Counted from the first letter of the stretch, positions 52,930 through 61,058 are shown. The stretch is DNA of 64,000 bases from SZUA-309 sp965232595 (GCA_965232595.1 OZ246983.1:3906001-3970000); one strand, 5' to 3'. Translations and numbers: made by a program. Notes: generated by a model from the sequence alone, not told the origin.

Positions 52930-54051
52930 ATGGCTTCCATAAAACCCACCGATTTCATCAAACCAGATGGCACGAAGCTCTACCGAGTACGTGTTAATCG
53001 CGCTCGAAAGGGCATAAAGGTTCAGAAGTATTTCCGGCTTAAGAAGGACGCGGAGGAATACTGCCGCGAACTTGAGGCCAAGATTAGAGCCGGTGACCCG
53101 ATAGCGGGCAACGTCGTCGTTTCCCGCACCTTCAAAGCTGCTGTAGATGAATACCTCAAGCCCTTGAAAGAGGGTAAGCAGCTGCATCAGCCAAATGGCG
53201 AGCCTCTCAAATCCTCGACAGCCAACGACAGGCGACAACGCCTCACATGGCTCTCAGAAAACATCTACGGCGAAGTTTTATTAAAGAACTTCAGCACCGC
53301 CGAGCAGGTGGTCGATCTACTAGACGACCATCAAGAGTGGGGATCGCGTGGCACACGGGGCAACTACATCTCTGCTATGAGCGCCTTATTCAACTGGTGC
53401 TCGTCTCACAATCCAAAATACATGACATTCAACCCGCTGAAGGACTACGAGCAGGTTAGGGGAACTAAGCGGCGTGAGAGGCTCTGGACGGAGGCTGAGT
53501 GGAAACGAATGCTGAAGGCTGCAGACGCCCGTGAGGACCATCTGGGACTGTTTCTGCGCGTCCTATGGGCTACGGGGTGTCGGCGCGGAGAGGCGCTCAG
53601 CTTGCGCTGGGTGGACGTAGGCAGCGACACAATCATTGTAGATGGCGGTGAACTAAATGCTGTTTCGTTCTACTTCGCCGAGACCAAGAACGGCACTGCC
53701 AGAACCACTTTCAGCGCTGATGAGGAATTAATGTCCCTGCTGGGGGAACACCGAAAGAAGTGGGGCAACCACAAGCTCGTTTTCCCTCCGGCTCATGGGG
53801 ATGAATGGTCCGCTGGTAAGCCGTTCAGAGAGGCAAGACAGAAGGCCAAGCTGGATAAGACTGACGAGAAGCATGGTGAAGCGCTATCCATGCACCACAT
53901 CCGCCACACCTGGGCAACGAATCTAGGAAAGAAGGGCGCGACGCTACAACAATTGATGGCTGCCGGCGGTTGGAAAACCCAGAGCCAGCCACTTAGGTAC
54001 ATGAAGGTTCAGGAAGAGCAGGCCAAAGAGGCTGCGGGATTGATGGTATGA
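52930..54051 (+). CDS. int: Tyrosine-type site-specific integrase
   Basis: 373 residues from ATG 52930 (AGGG six bases upstream; an in-frame GTG at 52912 is possible). N-terminal arm-binding part: SIKPTDFIKPDGTKLYRVRVNRARKGIKVQKYF. Catalytic domain: RVLWATGCRRGEALSLRWVDV (first Arg), HHIRHTWATNLGKKGA (His-x-x-Arg), then the Tyr in QPLRYMKVQEE. It inserts and excises the element at tRNA-Arg. The stop overlaps the next start (ATGA). Confidence 0.92.
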   Translation: MASIKPTDFIKPDGTKLYRVRVNRARKGIKVQKYFRLKKDAEEYCRELEAKIRAGDPIAGNVVVSRTFKAAVDEYLKPLKEGKQLHQPNGEPLKSSTANDRRQRLTWLSENIYGEVLLKNFSTAEQVVDLLDDHQEWGSRGTRGNYISAMSALFNWCSSHNPKYMTFNPLKDYEQVRGTKRRERLWTEAEWKRMLKAADAREDHLGLFLRVLWATGCRRGEALSLRWVDVGSDTIIVDGGELNAVSFYFAETKNGTARTTFSADEELMSLLGEHRKKWGNHKLVFPPAHGDEWSAGKPFREARQKAKLDKTDEKHGEALSMHHIRHTWATNLGKKGATLQQLMAAGGWKTQSQPLRYMKVQEEQAKEAAGLMV

Positions 54052-54497
54052 GTATCTTGGAGAAGGTGAAGCAGTATGGCCGTGAGGACATTGCCATTCA
54101 GCAGTTCCTCTACGACGTCGATGATGGCAAAGCTCCATCTAAGAAGTTGTGCAAGGCCGTTGCGCAGATGCTTGTGAAGTACCAAGCGCACCGACCTGTG
54201 ATTGATGGGTGGGATGTCCATGAATATCGACGTGTCGCAATGTTTGTGGCCGTAGAGATGAGGCGTTCAGAAGACGGGCTGCCTGTTAGCGAGGCTATTG
54301 AAGAAGGTCTTGCGACGTACCCGGAAGAAGACATTCGTAGGATGAAGCGTTGGTACGCGAAAGGGGAATACCGTGAGTCGAAAGAAGAGGCCCAAAGACT
54401 AGTGCGGGAAATCGCCGAGTCAGATAGGGCAGAAACCTACGCCTGGGCGATTGGGCTGATGACGATGGTTGAGTCTGGAGCCATTACCCTAGAGTAG
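54048..54497 (+). CDS. Phage-type protein, unknown, 149 residues
   Basis: ATG overlaps the integrase stop. Soluble, helical and charged (HRPVIDGWDVHEYRRVAMFVAVEMRRSEDGLPVSEAIEEGLATYPEED). Contains a possible helix-turn-helix-like run near residues 65-90, but nothing definite. Co-transcription with int makes an excisionase or regulatory role conceivable. Confidence 0.6.
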   Translation: MSILEKVKQYGREDIAIQQFLYDVDDGKAPSKKLCKAVAQMLVKYQAHRPVIDGWDVHEYRRVAMFVAVEMRRSEDGLPVSEAIEEGLATYPEEDIRRMKRWYAKGEYRESKEEAQRLVREIAESDRAETYAWAIGLMTMVESGAITLE

Positions 54498-54586
54498 TTC
54501 AACAACTTTGGGGGTGTTTCGCTCATGCACCTCCAAGCCTCCCACATAATCCGTTTCTCGCGTAACAAACAAAAGGACGGATTCAA

Positions 54587-54859
54587 GTGAGCGAAGAAAC
54601 TGTTGAACAGGATGAGTTCGACGAGCTGTTGCGGGAAGCAGTGCCTGCCCGCCGGTTCCGAGAGGCTTATCCAGATATGCACTCCTCTGATGGCGCGTAC
54701 TGGGGCGAGCTGAAAGACCGCCGCAACAACGGATTGGCTGATGCCGGTGCCGTTATTGAAAAACTCCTTCCCGGGAGAACCAAGCCGCAACTATTGATAC
54801 ACCCCCGTAGGTATTTCGGGTGGCTGCGACAGCATTCCAGGATTAGTAAGAAGGGATAG
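54587..54859 (+). CDS. Small phage-type protein, 90 residues
   Basis: GTG 54587 with AAAGGACGG upstream. Acidic N-terminus (SEETVEQDEFDELLREAVPARRFREAYPDM), basic C-terminus ending in GWLRQHSRISKKG. No family recognised. 89 bp separate it from the previous gene, and this gap may contain a promoter. Confidence 0.5.
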   Translation: MSEETVEQDEFDELLREAVPARRFREAYPDMHSSDGAYWGELKDRRNNGLADAGAVIEKLLPGRTKPQLLIHPRRYFGWLRQHSRISKKG

Positions 54860-54863
54860 AACA

Positions 54864-55106
54864 ATGCGAAAACCCGCCACGGACGGGCAGGCATCGCATA
54901 GTTCGAACAGCAAACGAAGTATAGCACCTCCCTCCTTTCAACATTTGGTTTCTGAAGCCGAATCCCATGTCACATGGCGTTACAAGCTGCGTGAACTACC
55001 GGGAACCAGAATCTTCATCTCACCAACTCCACTTAGTCGTGCTGAAGCCTTTGAGGCGATAGCCCACAGATATGGCGCTGAGAGAGTTACGGAGGTGAAG
55101 CAATGA
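54864..55106 (+). CDS. Small phage-type protein, 80 residues
   Basis: ATG 54864, four bases after the previous stop. Sequence: a Ser/Lys-rich beginning, then WRYKLRELPGTRIFISPTPLSRAEAFEAIAHRYGAERVTEVKQ, an alpha/beta-looking tail. The stop overlaps the next start (ATGA). Function unknown. Confidence 0.5.
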   Translation: MRKPATDGQASHSSNSKRSIAPPSFQHLVSEAESHVTWRYKLRELPGTRIFISPTPLSRAEAFEAIAHRYGAERVTEVKQ

Positions 55107-55213
55107 GATTCCCTCCTGGCTACTGGGTACGCATTCAGATCCGTACCAATCCCGAAGCGTTTTATGAGGGGTTGAGGCAGCGTGCCGCTCTTCGTGAGAG
55201 GTGGGCTAAATGA
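55103..55213 (+). CDS. Very small phage gene, 36 residues
   Basis: A 36-residue frame (MRFPPGYWVRIQIRTNPEAF, then YEGLRQRAALRERWAK) is wedged between two genes with ATGA overlaps on both sides (55103-55106 and 55210-55213); GGAGG lies 9 bases upstream. The exact double overlap makes it a likely real gene of unknown function. Confidence 0.55.
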   Translation: MRFPPGYWVRIQIRTNPEAFYEGLRQRAALRERWAK

Positions 55214-55623
55214 CACCTCTAGAAACAGTTCTCGCCCGACTGGGCCACGTGCGTGAAGTGAACGGTGAATACGCTGCTTCCTGCCCCACTGAATTCCACG
55301 TACACGGTGATCGTTCCCAAGGATTGAGAGTGAGAGAGGTAGAGGACGGCACGGTGTTGCTGTTTTGCCACGCCGGATGTTCAACGGAAGAAGTTGTCGC
55401 TGCGCTTGGCCTTGAGGTGCGCGATTTACGGCCTTCAGCCCCGGCCGCTGACCGCGCCTCTGTGAATCTCCGCAAGGTGTTTGAGTGCATCCGTGAAGAC
55501 CTCACTGCGGTGGAGATAGCTGCTGGCCGAATCGTTAACGGTAAAGAGTTCAGCGAGTCCGACATTGATTGTCTGCACATGTCCGCTAAGCGGATACGTG
55601 GTGCGCTGAGGGTTGTGAAGTGA
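55210..55623 (+). CDS. Zinc-ribbon primase-like protein
   Basis: 137 residues. Begins with the phage/CHC2-type pattern: RLGHVREVNGEYAASCPTEFHVHGDRSQGLRVREVEDGTVLLFCHAGCSTEEVVAALGLEVRDLRP, i.e. Cys, His and a CxxxC pair spaced as in primase zinc ribbons (P4 alpha-like). No Toprim or helicase domain follows in the same chain. The next gene is an ATPase, so the pair may act in initiation of element replication. Confidence 0.7.
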   Translation: MTPLETVLARLGHVREVNGEYAASCPTEFHVHGDRSQGLRVREVEDGTVLLFCHAGCSTEEVVAALGLEVRDLRPSAPAADRASVNLRKVFECIREDLTAVEIAAGRIVNGKEFSESDIDCLHMSAKRIRGALRVVK

Positions 55624-56726
55624 CGGACAAAGAAACCAAGGAAGTGCTGGAAGAGGCCGGTGATCCGATGGCCTGGAAGAGGAAGTTCAAGGTGTCGAGA
55701 GAGAAGCTCGAGCAGTTTCAGAATCAAGAGATGTTGGAGCCTGGGTTGTTTGGAGCAGGGCAGTACAACGCTCTGATTGCGGAATCCAATGGCGCAAAGA
55801 CAACGATTGTCATGTCTCTCGCGCCTGGTTGGGTGAAGCGGGGCTACAAGGTCACCTACGTAAATGCCGACATTGCCGCGAATGATGCTCTAGAGGCGTT
55901 CGATCAGGCGGAGGAGGGTGGCTTTGACCTTCTCTTACCCGACTGTGCGGATGGTGGGGTCTCAATGAGAGATGTCGTGGACGGGCTCGAGAATGCCCTA
56001 AGTCTGGACGTTACCTTTGATAGAGAAGTGTGGGTATTCGACACGCTGAAAAAGATGACCGATGTCATCGATAAGCGGGCTTCAAAACGTCTCTACGAGA
56101 CCTTGAGAAAGCTCACAGCGAAAGGGATGACCGTCATCGTCCAGGGACATGCGAATAAGTACCCAGATGCGGACGGAATGCCTGTCTATGAAGGCACTGT
56201 CGATCTGAGAACCGACTGCGACAACCTCATCTACTTCATTCCTGATCACCACGAAGACAAGTCCATCACCGTGTCCGTTGTGCCGGATAAAAAGCGCGCC
56301 CCACTGGAGAAGATGTCTTTCGAAGTCTCCCCCAATAGAGAAGTACGACGAGGGGATTTCGTAGATGTGGCGACCATGCTGGCACAAAAACGGAAGCTCG
56401 CGGACGACCATTCAGCGATTGAGGAGATAGAGGCTTATCTAGAAGAGGGGGTGAAGGTTCAGACAGACATTCTCGCTCATCTCAACGCTCGATTGAGTGT
56501 TGGTAGACGGACTGGGGAGCGAATTCTCAAGGACTACTCAGCCAAAGACGTCGGGGAAGAACTCACAGAGTTTAAGCGCTGGTACTCCCAACGTCGGATG
56601 GATCACAACAGCATCCAGTATTGGAAGAAGACCATACCCCCGTACAAACGTACAAACGTACAAAGTACCCCAACGAAAGTAGGTGAATCAGGGGTGTTCG
56701 ATGAGTGGATGGCCCATGAACACTGA
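55620..56726 (+). CDS. RepA/RecA-like ATPase
   Basis: 368 residues; GTG 55620 overlaps the previous stop (GTGA). Nucleotide motif LIAESNGAKTTIVMSLA near residue 52 corresponds to a Walker A but departs from GxxxxGK[ST]: it reads AESNGAKT. Walker B is probably REVWVFDTL near 140. A stretch QGHANKYPDADGMPVYEGTVDLRTDCDNLIYF resembles RepA/RSF1010-type hexameric helicase cores. C-terminal region helical. Likely replicative helicase of the element; ATPase activity needs proof because of the altered P-loop. Confidence 0.7.
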   Translation: MTDKETKEVLEEAGDPMAWKRKFKVSREKLEQFQNQEMLEPGLFGAGQYNALIAESNGAKTTIVMSLAPGWVKRGYKVTYVNADIAANDALEAFDQAEEGGFDLLLPDCADGGVSMRDVVDGLENALSLDVTFDREVWVFDTLKKMTDVIDKRASKRLYETLRKLTAKGMTVIVQGHANKYPDADGMPVYEGTVDLRTDCDNLIYFIPDHHEDKSITVSVVPDKKRAPLEKMSFEVSPNREVRRGDFVDVATMLAQKRKLADDHSAIEEIEAYLEEGVKVQTDILAHLNARLSVGRRTGERILKDYSAKDVGEELTEFKRWYSQRRMDHNSIQYWKKTIPPYKRTNVQSTPTKVGESGVFDEWMAHEH

Positions 56727-56787
56727 GGTTTGCACACTATGTACACCTTGTACGCTTTGCACACTTTTGCCACTTATCACTTTGTAC
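56642..56787. repeat. Iteron-like cluster of GTACAAA and TTTGCACACT repeats
   Basis: GTACAAA occurs three times in tandem 8 bp apart (56642, 56650, 56658), then in inverse form as TTTGTAC at 56781-56787 and TTGTAC at 56748. TTTGCACACT occurs at 56729-56738 and 56756-56765. The array overlaps the 3' end of the RepA-like gene, a usual place for origin iterons. Origin function is inferred. Confidence 0.5.
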
Positions 56788-56877
56788 AGGGGTTACTCCT
56801 TTTTGCGCCTCGTTGGGTTGCTGACTGCAAAGAACAGGCGAATTACAGCCCTGCAAGTGCACGGTGAAACAGGATGA
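56701..56877 (+). CDS. Possible small gene over the repeat region, 58 residues
   Basis: ATG 56701 opens a frame overlapping the ATPase gene end, and its stop overlaps the next start as ATGA. The peptide includes a Cys/Thr run (CTLCTPCTLCT) produced by the DNA repeats, so it may be spurious. Confidence 0.25.
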   Translation: MSGWPMNTEVCTLCTPCTLCTLLPLITLYRGYSFLRLVGLLTAKNRRITALQVHGETG

Positions 56878-57188
56878 GCGCCTACGAAGACCCTTGGGCT
56901 GACACCGACGAGCCTGATGAACTCCAGAAGGCGTTATCGAGGTGTCACTGGACGCCGCCTGAGCAGGTGGCTGAGTGGTTGAGACTCTCGAAGGAAAAGC
57001 AATTAGGGCAAGTTGCGCCAAAACCTGGCTGGGGCTTGGTTCAGTGGTGCAACGGAGACGGACTCAGTCCTGAAATATGTTCACGTTGGATTGTGTCGCA
57101 ACGCAACACAGAAGAGCCTAAGTCGATGATGTTGCAGAGCAGCAACGAGGGTGAAGCTGCCCATAATTCTGGGGAGTTCGCTAAGTGA
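56874..57188 (+). CDS. Phage-type protein, 104 residues, unknown
   Basis: ATG 56874. Trp-rich and acidic N-terminus (YEDPWADTDEPDELQKALSRCHWTPPEQVAEWLRLSKEKQLG), polar C-terminus. No family recognised. It is the last forward gene before the two opposite-strand genes. Confidence 0.5.
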   Translation: MSAYEDPWADTDEPDELQKALSRCHWTPPEQVAEWLRLSKEKQLGQVAPKPGWGLVQWCNGDGLSPEICSRWIVSQRNTEEPKSMMLQSSNEGEAAHNSGEFAK

Positions 57189-57256
57189 TTGAGTTGAAAC
57201 AACTATCTCAACGGACTGCGCATAACACCGATTTTGTTAAATTGAATATGGTTCAT

Positions 57257-57643
57257 TCACTCAGCCCGTTCGGCCAGTTCTGCCACAAGGCTATCGGTGG
57301 CGTCTTGGAGGGTATCGAGCGGGTTTTCCTCACAGTAGTTCTCGAGGTACTTCGTCACTGCTGCGCTATCAGTAGTAGCCAGGTTGGTGTGTTGGCTCTG
57401 AGCGCTGACGTAGCCCTGCACCCAAGAGTACGGGACCATGTAGGCGGCCAACGCAGCCGCCTTGTGAAGCTTCTCGAATGTCTCCTCAAGACCGAATTGT
57501 ATAATTCCGTCGGATACTTCGAGTTCTCCGACTTCCTTAATCTCAAGTATTTGTCCACAGGACAAGTTGCCTGCTCCAACCGTTGTTGGTTCGGCCACTA
57601 CCTGACCGCTGACGAGAAGAAGGGTTAAGAGGATGGCTCGCAT
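57257..57643 (-). CDS. Small secreted two-cysteine protein A (HdeA/HdeB-like?)
   Basis: 128 residues. Signal peptide MRAILLTLLLVSGQVVAEP. The mature part has two cysteines (NLSCGQILEI; LENYCEENPLDTLQDATDSLV) and YSWVQGYVSAQSQH. Clear paralogue of the next gene upstream: WxQGYVxAQxxHTxL and C-x-x-NPLDxxQxAxDSLVxELAE are shared, including the ribosome-binding region GGAGT..(T)GATATGCG. The two-Cys small periplasmic layout resembles HdeA/B chaperones. An overlapping forward-strand frame (57185-57628) is rejected. Confidence 0.7.
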   Translation of the reverse strand: MRAILLTLLLVSGQVVAEPTTVGAGNLSCGQILEIKEVGELEVSDGIIQFGLEETFEKLHKAAALAAYMVPYSWVQGYVSAQSQHTNLATTDSAAVTKYLENYCEENPLDTLQDATDSLVAELAERAE

Positions 57644-57671
57644 ATCAGTTACTCCGTACCGCTCGTCGATA

Positions 57672-58019
57672 TCACTCAGCCAATTCGACTACCAAGCTGT
57701 CGACTGCTTCTTGGAACGAATCCAGCGGGTTCTGAGCGCAGTGCTGGGCGAGAAACAACGGTACCGCAGGACCTTCTGGCTCAGACAGAGCGGTGTGCTT
57801 CCCCTGTGCCGTTACGTAGCCTTGCGCCCAGTGAAGGTACGCCATCATCGCCATTTCCTGAAGGAGTTCCTGCAGTTCCTCAACGGACTCCATGCCCTCA
57901 GGAACTTCCACGTCAGATGGCGCAAATACAGTGAGAAACTCCCCGCATGTTTCATCACCGAGTCCGCTTGCAAGGCTGTTGCTGCTGATCAGAAGAAGCC
58001 CTAGAAGGATGAACCGCAT
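57672..58019 (-). CDS. Small secreted two-cysteine protein B (paralogue of A)
   Basis: 115 residues. Signal peptide MRFILLGLLLISSNSLASG; cysteines in ETCGEFLTVF and AQHCAQNPLDSFQEAVDSLVVELAE; LHWAQGYVTAQGKH matches protein A. It lies 28 bp ahead of A on the same strand, so a tandem duplication under one promoter. Encoded against the direction of the phage genes, typical of lysogenic-conversion (moron) genes expressed in the lysogen. Upstream lies a TGTTC-AC-GAACA dyad. Confidence 0.7.
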   Translation of the reverse strand: MRFILLGLLLISSNSLASGLGDETCGEFLTVFAPSDVEVPEGMESVEELQELLQEMAMMAYLHWAQGYVTAQGKHTALSEPEGPAVPLFLAQHCAQNPLDSFQEAVDSLVVELAE

Positions 58020-58072
58020 ATCAATAACTCCGAATCTTTATCGATGCTAACAGGATAGGTGCAGAAGACATC

Positions 58073-58084
58073 TGTTCACGAACA
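58073..58084. promoter_or_regulatory. TGTTC-AC-GAACA dyad between divergent genes
   Basis: A 5-2-5 inverted repeat lies midway between the secreted-protein pair and the 58107 gene. It is a candidate operator; no regulator gene is identified. Confidence 0.35.
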
Positions 58085-58106
58085 AACACCCGCTCAAGGA
58101 GGAGCT

Positions 58107-58349
58107 ATGACGAAACTTGAAAGACAACTAGAGGAAATCAGGCTTAAGAAGAGATTCACATCTCTGACAGCAGAGCATCTGCGACAAATTTCAGCTACCC
58201 GAGATTGGCTGGAAACGGTGTCCGTTGAGGAAGTAATCGCGAATCCTGCGTATCGCCGGGTCATTCTAGAAGACATCAACAGGCTGTTAGTAGACACAGA
58301 GCGCTTTGAGCGGAAATACGAACGATTCGAGTGGGAGTTCGGTGCATAA
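58107..58349 (+). CDS. Phage-type protein, 80 residues
   Basis: ATG 58107 with AAGGAGGAG six bases upstream, a very strong site. Highly charged and helical throughout (TKLERQLEEIRLKKRFTSL, LVDTERFERKYERFEWEFGA), likely coiled coil. Overlaps the next gene by 8 bp. Function unknown. Confidence 0.6.
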   Translation: MTKLERQLEEIRLKKRFTSLTAEHLRQISATRDWLETVSVEEVIANPAYRRVILEDINRLLVDTERFERKYERFEWEFGA

Positions 58350-58767
58350 CTACTCGATATGGCAGGCTAAAAGGACGCTCGCCAACTGGGTAACGAGGAC
58401 GGTTAAACCAGTCGATTACGCCGTTATTTCCGAGCTCCTAGAACGACGTGTTCTAGATAATCCTCCCATCCCCTTTCACTTCGATGCGGATGAGTGGGTG
58501 ATTGGGAGGTATCGGTATCCGGATTTAGTCGGATTTTGGTATCTCCAAGAACTGGTGACCCACCCTGACCAGAAGCTGTTGTTGGGGAAGCGAGATGCTG
58601 TCACTAAAGCTGTTCGTAGAGCATTGGACGAGCTGCGTGAGGTGGAGATATACAACCACTTCAACACTCATATTCACACCGGACGTCATTGCTACTACAC
58701 AGGCCCTGGCACATTTGTGCCGTTTGCCTGCGCGGTCGATGAGGATGATGAAGAATGTGCCCAATGA
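58342..58767 (+). CDS. Phage-type protein, 141 residues
   Basis: GTG 58342, GGGAG upstream, overlapping the preceding stop. Mixed alpha/beta content with NYSIWQAKRTLANWVTRTVKPVDYAVISELLERRV, FHFDADEWVIGRYRYPD and an acidic end. A His/Cys-rich stretch (HFNTHIHTGRHCYY) could bind metal. Unknown. Confidence 0.55.
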   Translation: MHNYSIWQAKRTLANWVTRTVKPVDYAVISELLERRVLDNPPIPFHFDADEWVIGRYRYPDLVGFWYLQELVTHPDQKLLLGKRDAVTKAVRRALDELREVEIYNHFNTHIHTGRHCYYTGPGTFVPFACAVDEDDEECAQ

Positions 58768-58782
58768 GTAGTGGTGTTAGTC

Positions 58783-59190
58783 ATGGACTTCAAAGACATT
58801 CTCTCCGATGAGGAGATTCAGGCGTTCCGAATCCAAGTATTTGAAGATGCTGCTAGGCAGCGTTACGCAGACTTCGATGATGTGGTTAGTCCGTTCGCTC
58901 AAAGTGCGGATGAGAAAACAGCTAAGAAGATAATGAGCGCCTCTGATCCAGCGGAGGCGGCTTATCGAATGGCGACAGCTGAACCCAGTTTGGATGACTA
59001 CATAGGTGGAGACATCAATGAGCGTCCGTATACGGATGAGGATCGAAATACTGTTGCCGGCGTGAATCTGAACGAGCAGTGGCGAGCAATGGAGAACGAG
59101 CTTAAGGCTCGAGAGGCGAGAGCAGAAGAAGACAGGGACAGAGAGATGATTGAAAACCCGATCTTCCCGGAAACAGGGATGGATGTGTGA
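58783..59190 (+). CDS. Phage-type acidic protein, 135 residues
   Basis: ATG 58783 is chosen; GTG 58771 would add four residues. Very acidic, helical C-terminus (LKAREARAEEDRDREMIENP) and DFKDILSDEEIQAF at the start. Its stop overlaps the next start (GTGA). No family recognised. Confidence 0.5.
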   Translation: MDFKDILSDEEIQAFRIQVFEDAARQRYADFDDVVSPFAQSADEKTAKKIMSASDPAEAAYRMATAEPSLDDYIGGDINERPYTDEDRNTVAGVNLNEQWRAMENELKAREARAEEDRDREMIENPIFPETGMDV

Positions 59191-59345
59191 TCAACCAAAA
59201 GCAAGAAGCGTTTCTGAAAGTCGCAGAAGAACTCATGGAGTCCTACTACAACGAAGTTGGTTCCAAGAAGTCGGAGACAAAGGCCGACGCGGTTCGATAT
59301 GTAAAGACGCTCTGTGAGCGAGTTGGCGCCAAGTTTGAGCGATGA
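59187..59345 (+). CDS. Small phage gene ahead of the terminase genes, 52 residues
   Basis: GTG 59187 to TGA 59345 encodes a 52-residue charged helical protein starting MINQKQEAFLKVAEELMESY and ending RVGAKFER. It overlaps both neighbours (GTGA at 59187, ATGA at 59342). Position right before the small terminase suggests a packaging or regulatory accessory role; not shown. Confidence 0.55.
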   Translation: MINQKQEAFLKVAEELMESYYNEVGSKKSETKADAVRYVKTLCERVGAKFER

Positions 59346-59629
59346 CTTGGGCTAAGGGGCAGAGTGGCAATCCCGCTGGACGCAAGAAGGGTTCGAAGAA
59401 CAAGTACTCCCACCTCAAAGCGGAGTTTCTCGAGGCGTTTGATCGTCTTGGTGGCGTTGATGGTCTTGTAACCTGGGTTGAAGAAGACTCGACCGCAAGG
59501 CGAAAGGTCTTCTACGACTGGATCGTTCGTCTCATGCCGAATGACATCAGTATTGAGACAGAGAGGCACTCGATCACGGAGTACAGCCCTGAAGAACTGG
59601 CTGCACTAGCTTCAAACAGAGCGGCGTGA
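59342..59629 (+). CDS. Terminase small subunit-like / DUF5681 protein
   Basis: 95 residues. Begins MTWAKGQSGNPAGRKKGSKNK, the 'GQSGNPAGR' motif of DUF5681 proteins that precede large terminases. The remainder is helical (LKAEFLEAFDRLGGVDGLVTWV). Short for a terminase small subunit, but directly upstream of and overlapping the large subunit gene. Confidence 0.7.
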   Translation: MTWAKGQSGNPAGRKKGSKNKYSHLKAEFLEAFDRLGGVDGLVTWVEEDSTARRKVFYDWIVRLMPNDISIETERHSITEYSPEELAALASNRAA

Positions 59630-61053
59630 TTTCTCCCGCTGAAGCGAAGGCAGAGATTCAAGCCAGAGTCGATGCGAAGGACTCTCTTCTCTCATTCTCT
59701 GAATACACCCATCATGACTGGCTCACCGGAGACCACCATAGGACTATCTGCGAAGCGCTAGAGGCGGTTGAGAGGGGAGACATAGACCGGCTCCTGATCC
59801 TCGCGCCGCCTCGCCATGGTAAGTCTGAATTGTCCTCTAGGCGCTTCCCCTCCTGGTATCTGGGTAGAAATCCGAATAAGCAGATCATCCAAGCTGCACA
59901 CACAGCTGAGTTAGCTTCTGACTTCGGAAGAGACGTACGAGACATTCTCACTTCTCTAGAGTATCGAAATGTCTTCTCAACCGAGCTCCACCCTGGTTCC
60001 CGAGCAGCTGACCGCTGGCAAACAGCTCAAGGTGGCAGGTACTTCGCAGTAGGCGTTGGGGGCGCCCTGGTGGGCCGTGGAGCGGACTTGGGAGTTATTG
60101 ACGACCCAATCCGCAGCTGGGAAGACGCCAACTCACAGAGCTTCAGAGACAGCCTGTGGCGCTGGTATACCTCTGTCTTTCTTACCCGACTCATGCCCAA
60201 GGCTGCTGTTGTTGTATGTCTTACTCATTGGCACGAGGACGACTTAGCCGGAAGGATCCTCAGTGGGGACGATTCGTGGCATGTCGTTAAGCTCCCCGCA
60301 CTAACTGATGGCAAAGCCCTCTGGCCAGATTGGTATGACGAAGATTCACTCCTTCGGTGGAAGTCCCAAGCCACCAACATGGAGTGGGAAGCCCTCTACC
60401 AGCAGAACCCTCAACCCGAGACCGGTACGTACTTCGAGCGTCAGTGGTTCAACCGGTACGACGAGAGGCCAGAAAACCTCCGGATTCACATCTCAACAGA
60501 CTTTGCGGTCTCTGCAGGGGGTGGGGACTACACAGAGCTTGGTGTCTGGGGAATAGACGAGAAGGACGATCTATACGCTCTCGATTGGTGGCGAGGTCAG
60601 ACCACAATGGACAAGTGGGTGGGTGAGCTCTTTCGGCTTCACAAAAAGTGGGACTTCCCGTGGGTATGGTGCGAGAAAGGTGTGATCTTCAAAGCGGCTG
60701 AGAGCTTCATCAAGCGACGGTCTCTTGAGGTTGGTCAGTACCCCTATTTAAAGACGATTAACCGCTCGGCGGACAAAGAGGCTATGGCCAGGTCGTTCCA
60801 AGGAAGATCCTCAATGGGAAAGATCTACTTCCCGAAAACCGATTGGGCTGATTTAGTCATCAATCAGTTGGTGGGGTTCCCAGCGGGTAAGTATGACGAT
60901 GCTGTAGATGCCTGCGGACTGATGGGCCTGGCATTGAACGAAGCTGGGCGAGCCTTCGCACCCAGGCAGAGGGATGAGTTGCCCGAATCAGATGCTTACC
61001 GCTCGGACTGGGTGTTAGGAGACAACACGAAATACAATTGGAAAGTGCTGTAA
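59626..61053 (+). CDS. terL: Phage terminase large subunit
   Basis: 475 residues; GTG 59626 overlaps the previous stop. Walker A LAPPRHGKSE near residue 60, Walker B-like LGVIDDP, and CLTHWHEDDLAG. The RNase-H-like nuclease domain has ISTDFAVSAGGGDYTELG, and KYDDAVDACG near the end. The enzyme cuts and pumps DNA into a procapsid. Normally followed by portal and capsid genes, but here followed by opposite-strand cargo. Confidence 0.92.
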   Translation: MISPAEAKAEIQARVDAKDSLLSFSEYTHHDWLTGDHHRTICEALEAVERGDIDRLLILAPPRHGKSELSSRRFPSWYLGRNPNKQIIQAAHTAELASDFGRDVRDILTSLEYRNVFSTELHPGSRAADRWQTAQGGRYFAVGVGGALVGRGADLGVIDDPIRSWEDANSQSFRDSLWRWYTSVFLTRLMPKAAVVVCLTHWHEDDLAGRILSGDDSWHVVKLPALTDGKALWPDWYDEDSLLRWKSQATNMEWEALYQQNPQPETGTYFERQWFNRYDERPENLRIHISTDFAVSAGGGDYTELGVWGIDEKDDLYALDWWRGQTTMDKWVGELFRLHKKWDFPWVWCEKGVIFKAAESFIKRRSLEVGQYPYLKTINRSADKEAMARSFQGRSSMGKIYFPKTDWADLVINQLVGFPAGKYDDAVDACGLMGLALNEAGRAFAPRQRDELPESDAYRSDWVLGDNTKYNWKVL

Positions 61054-61058
61054 TCCGC

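Noticed and set aside
57185..57628. A forward-strand 147-residue frame
   Set aside because: It is antisense to the secreted protein at 57257-57643, which has a signal peptide and a paralogue next door.
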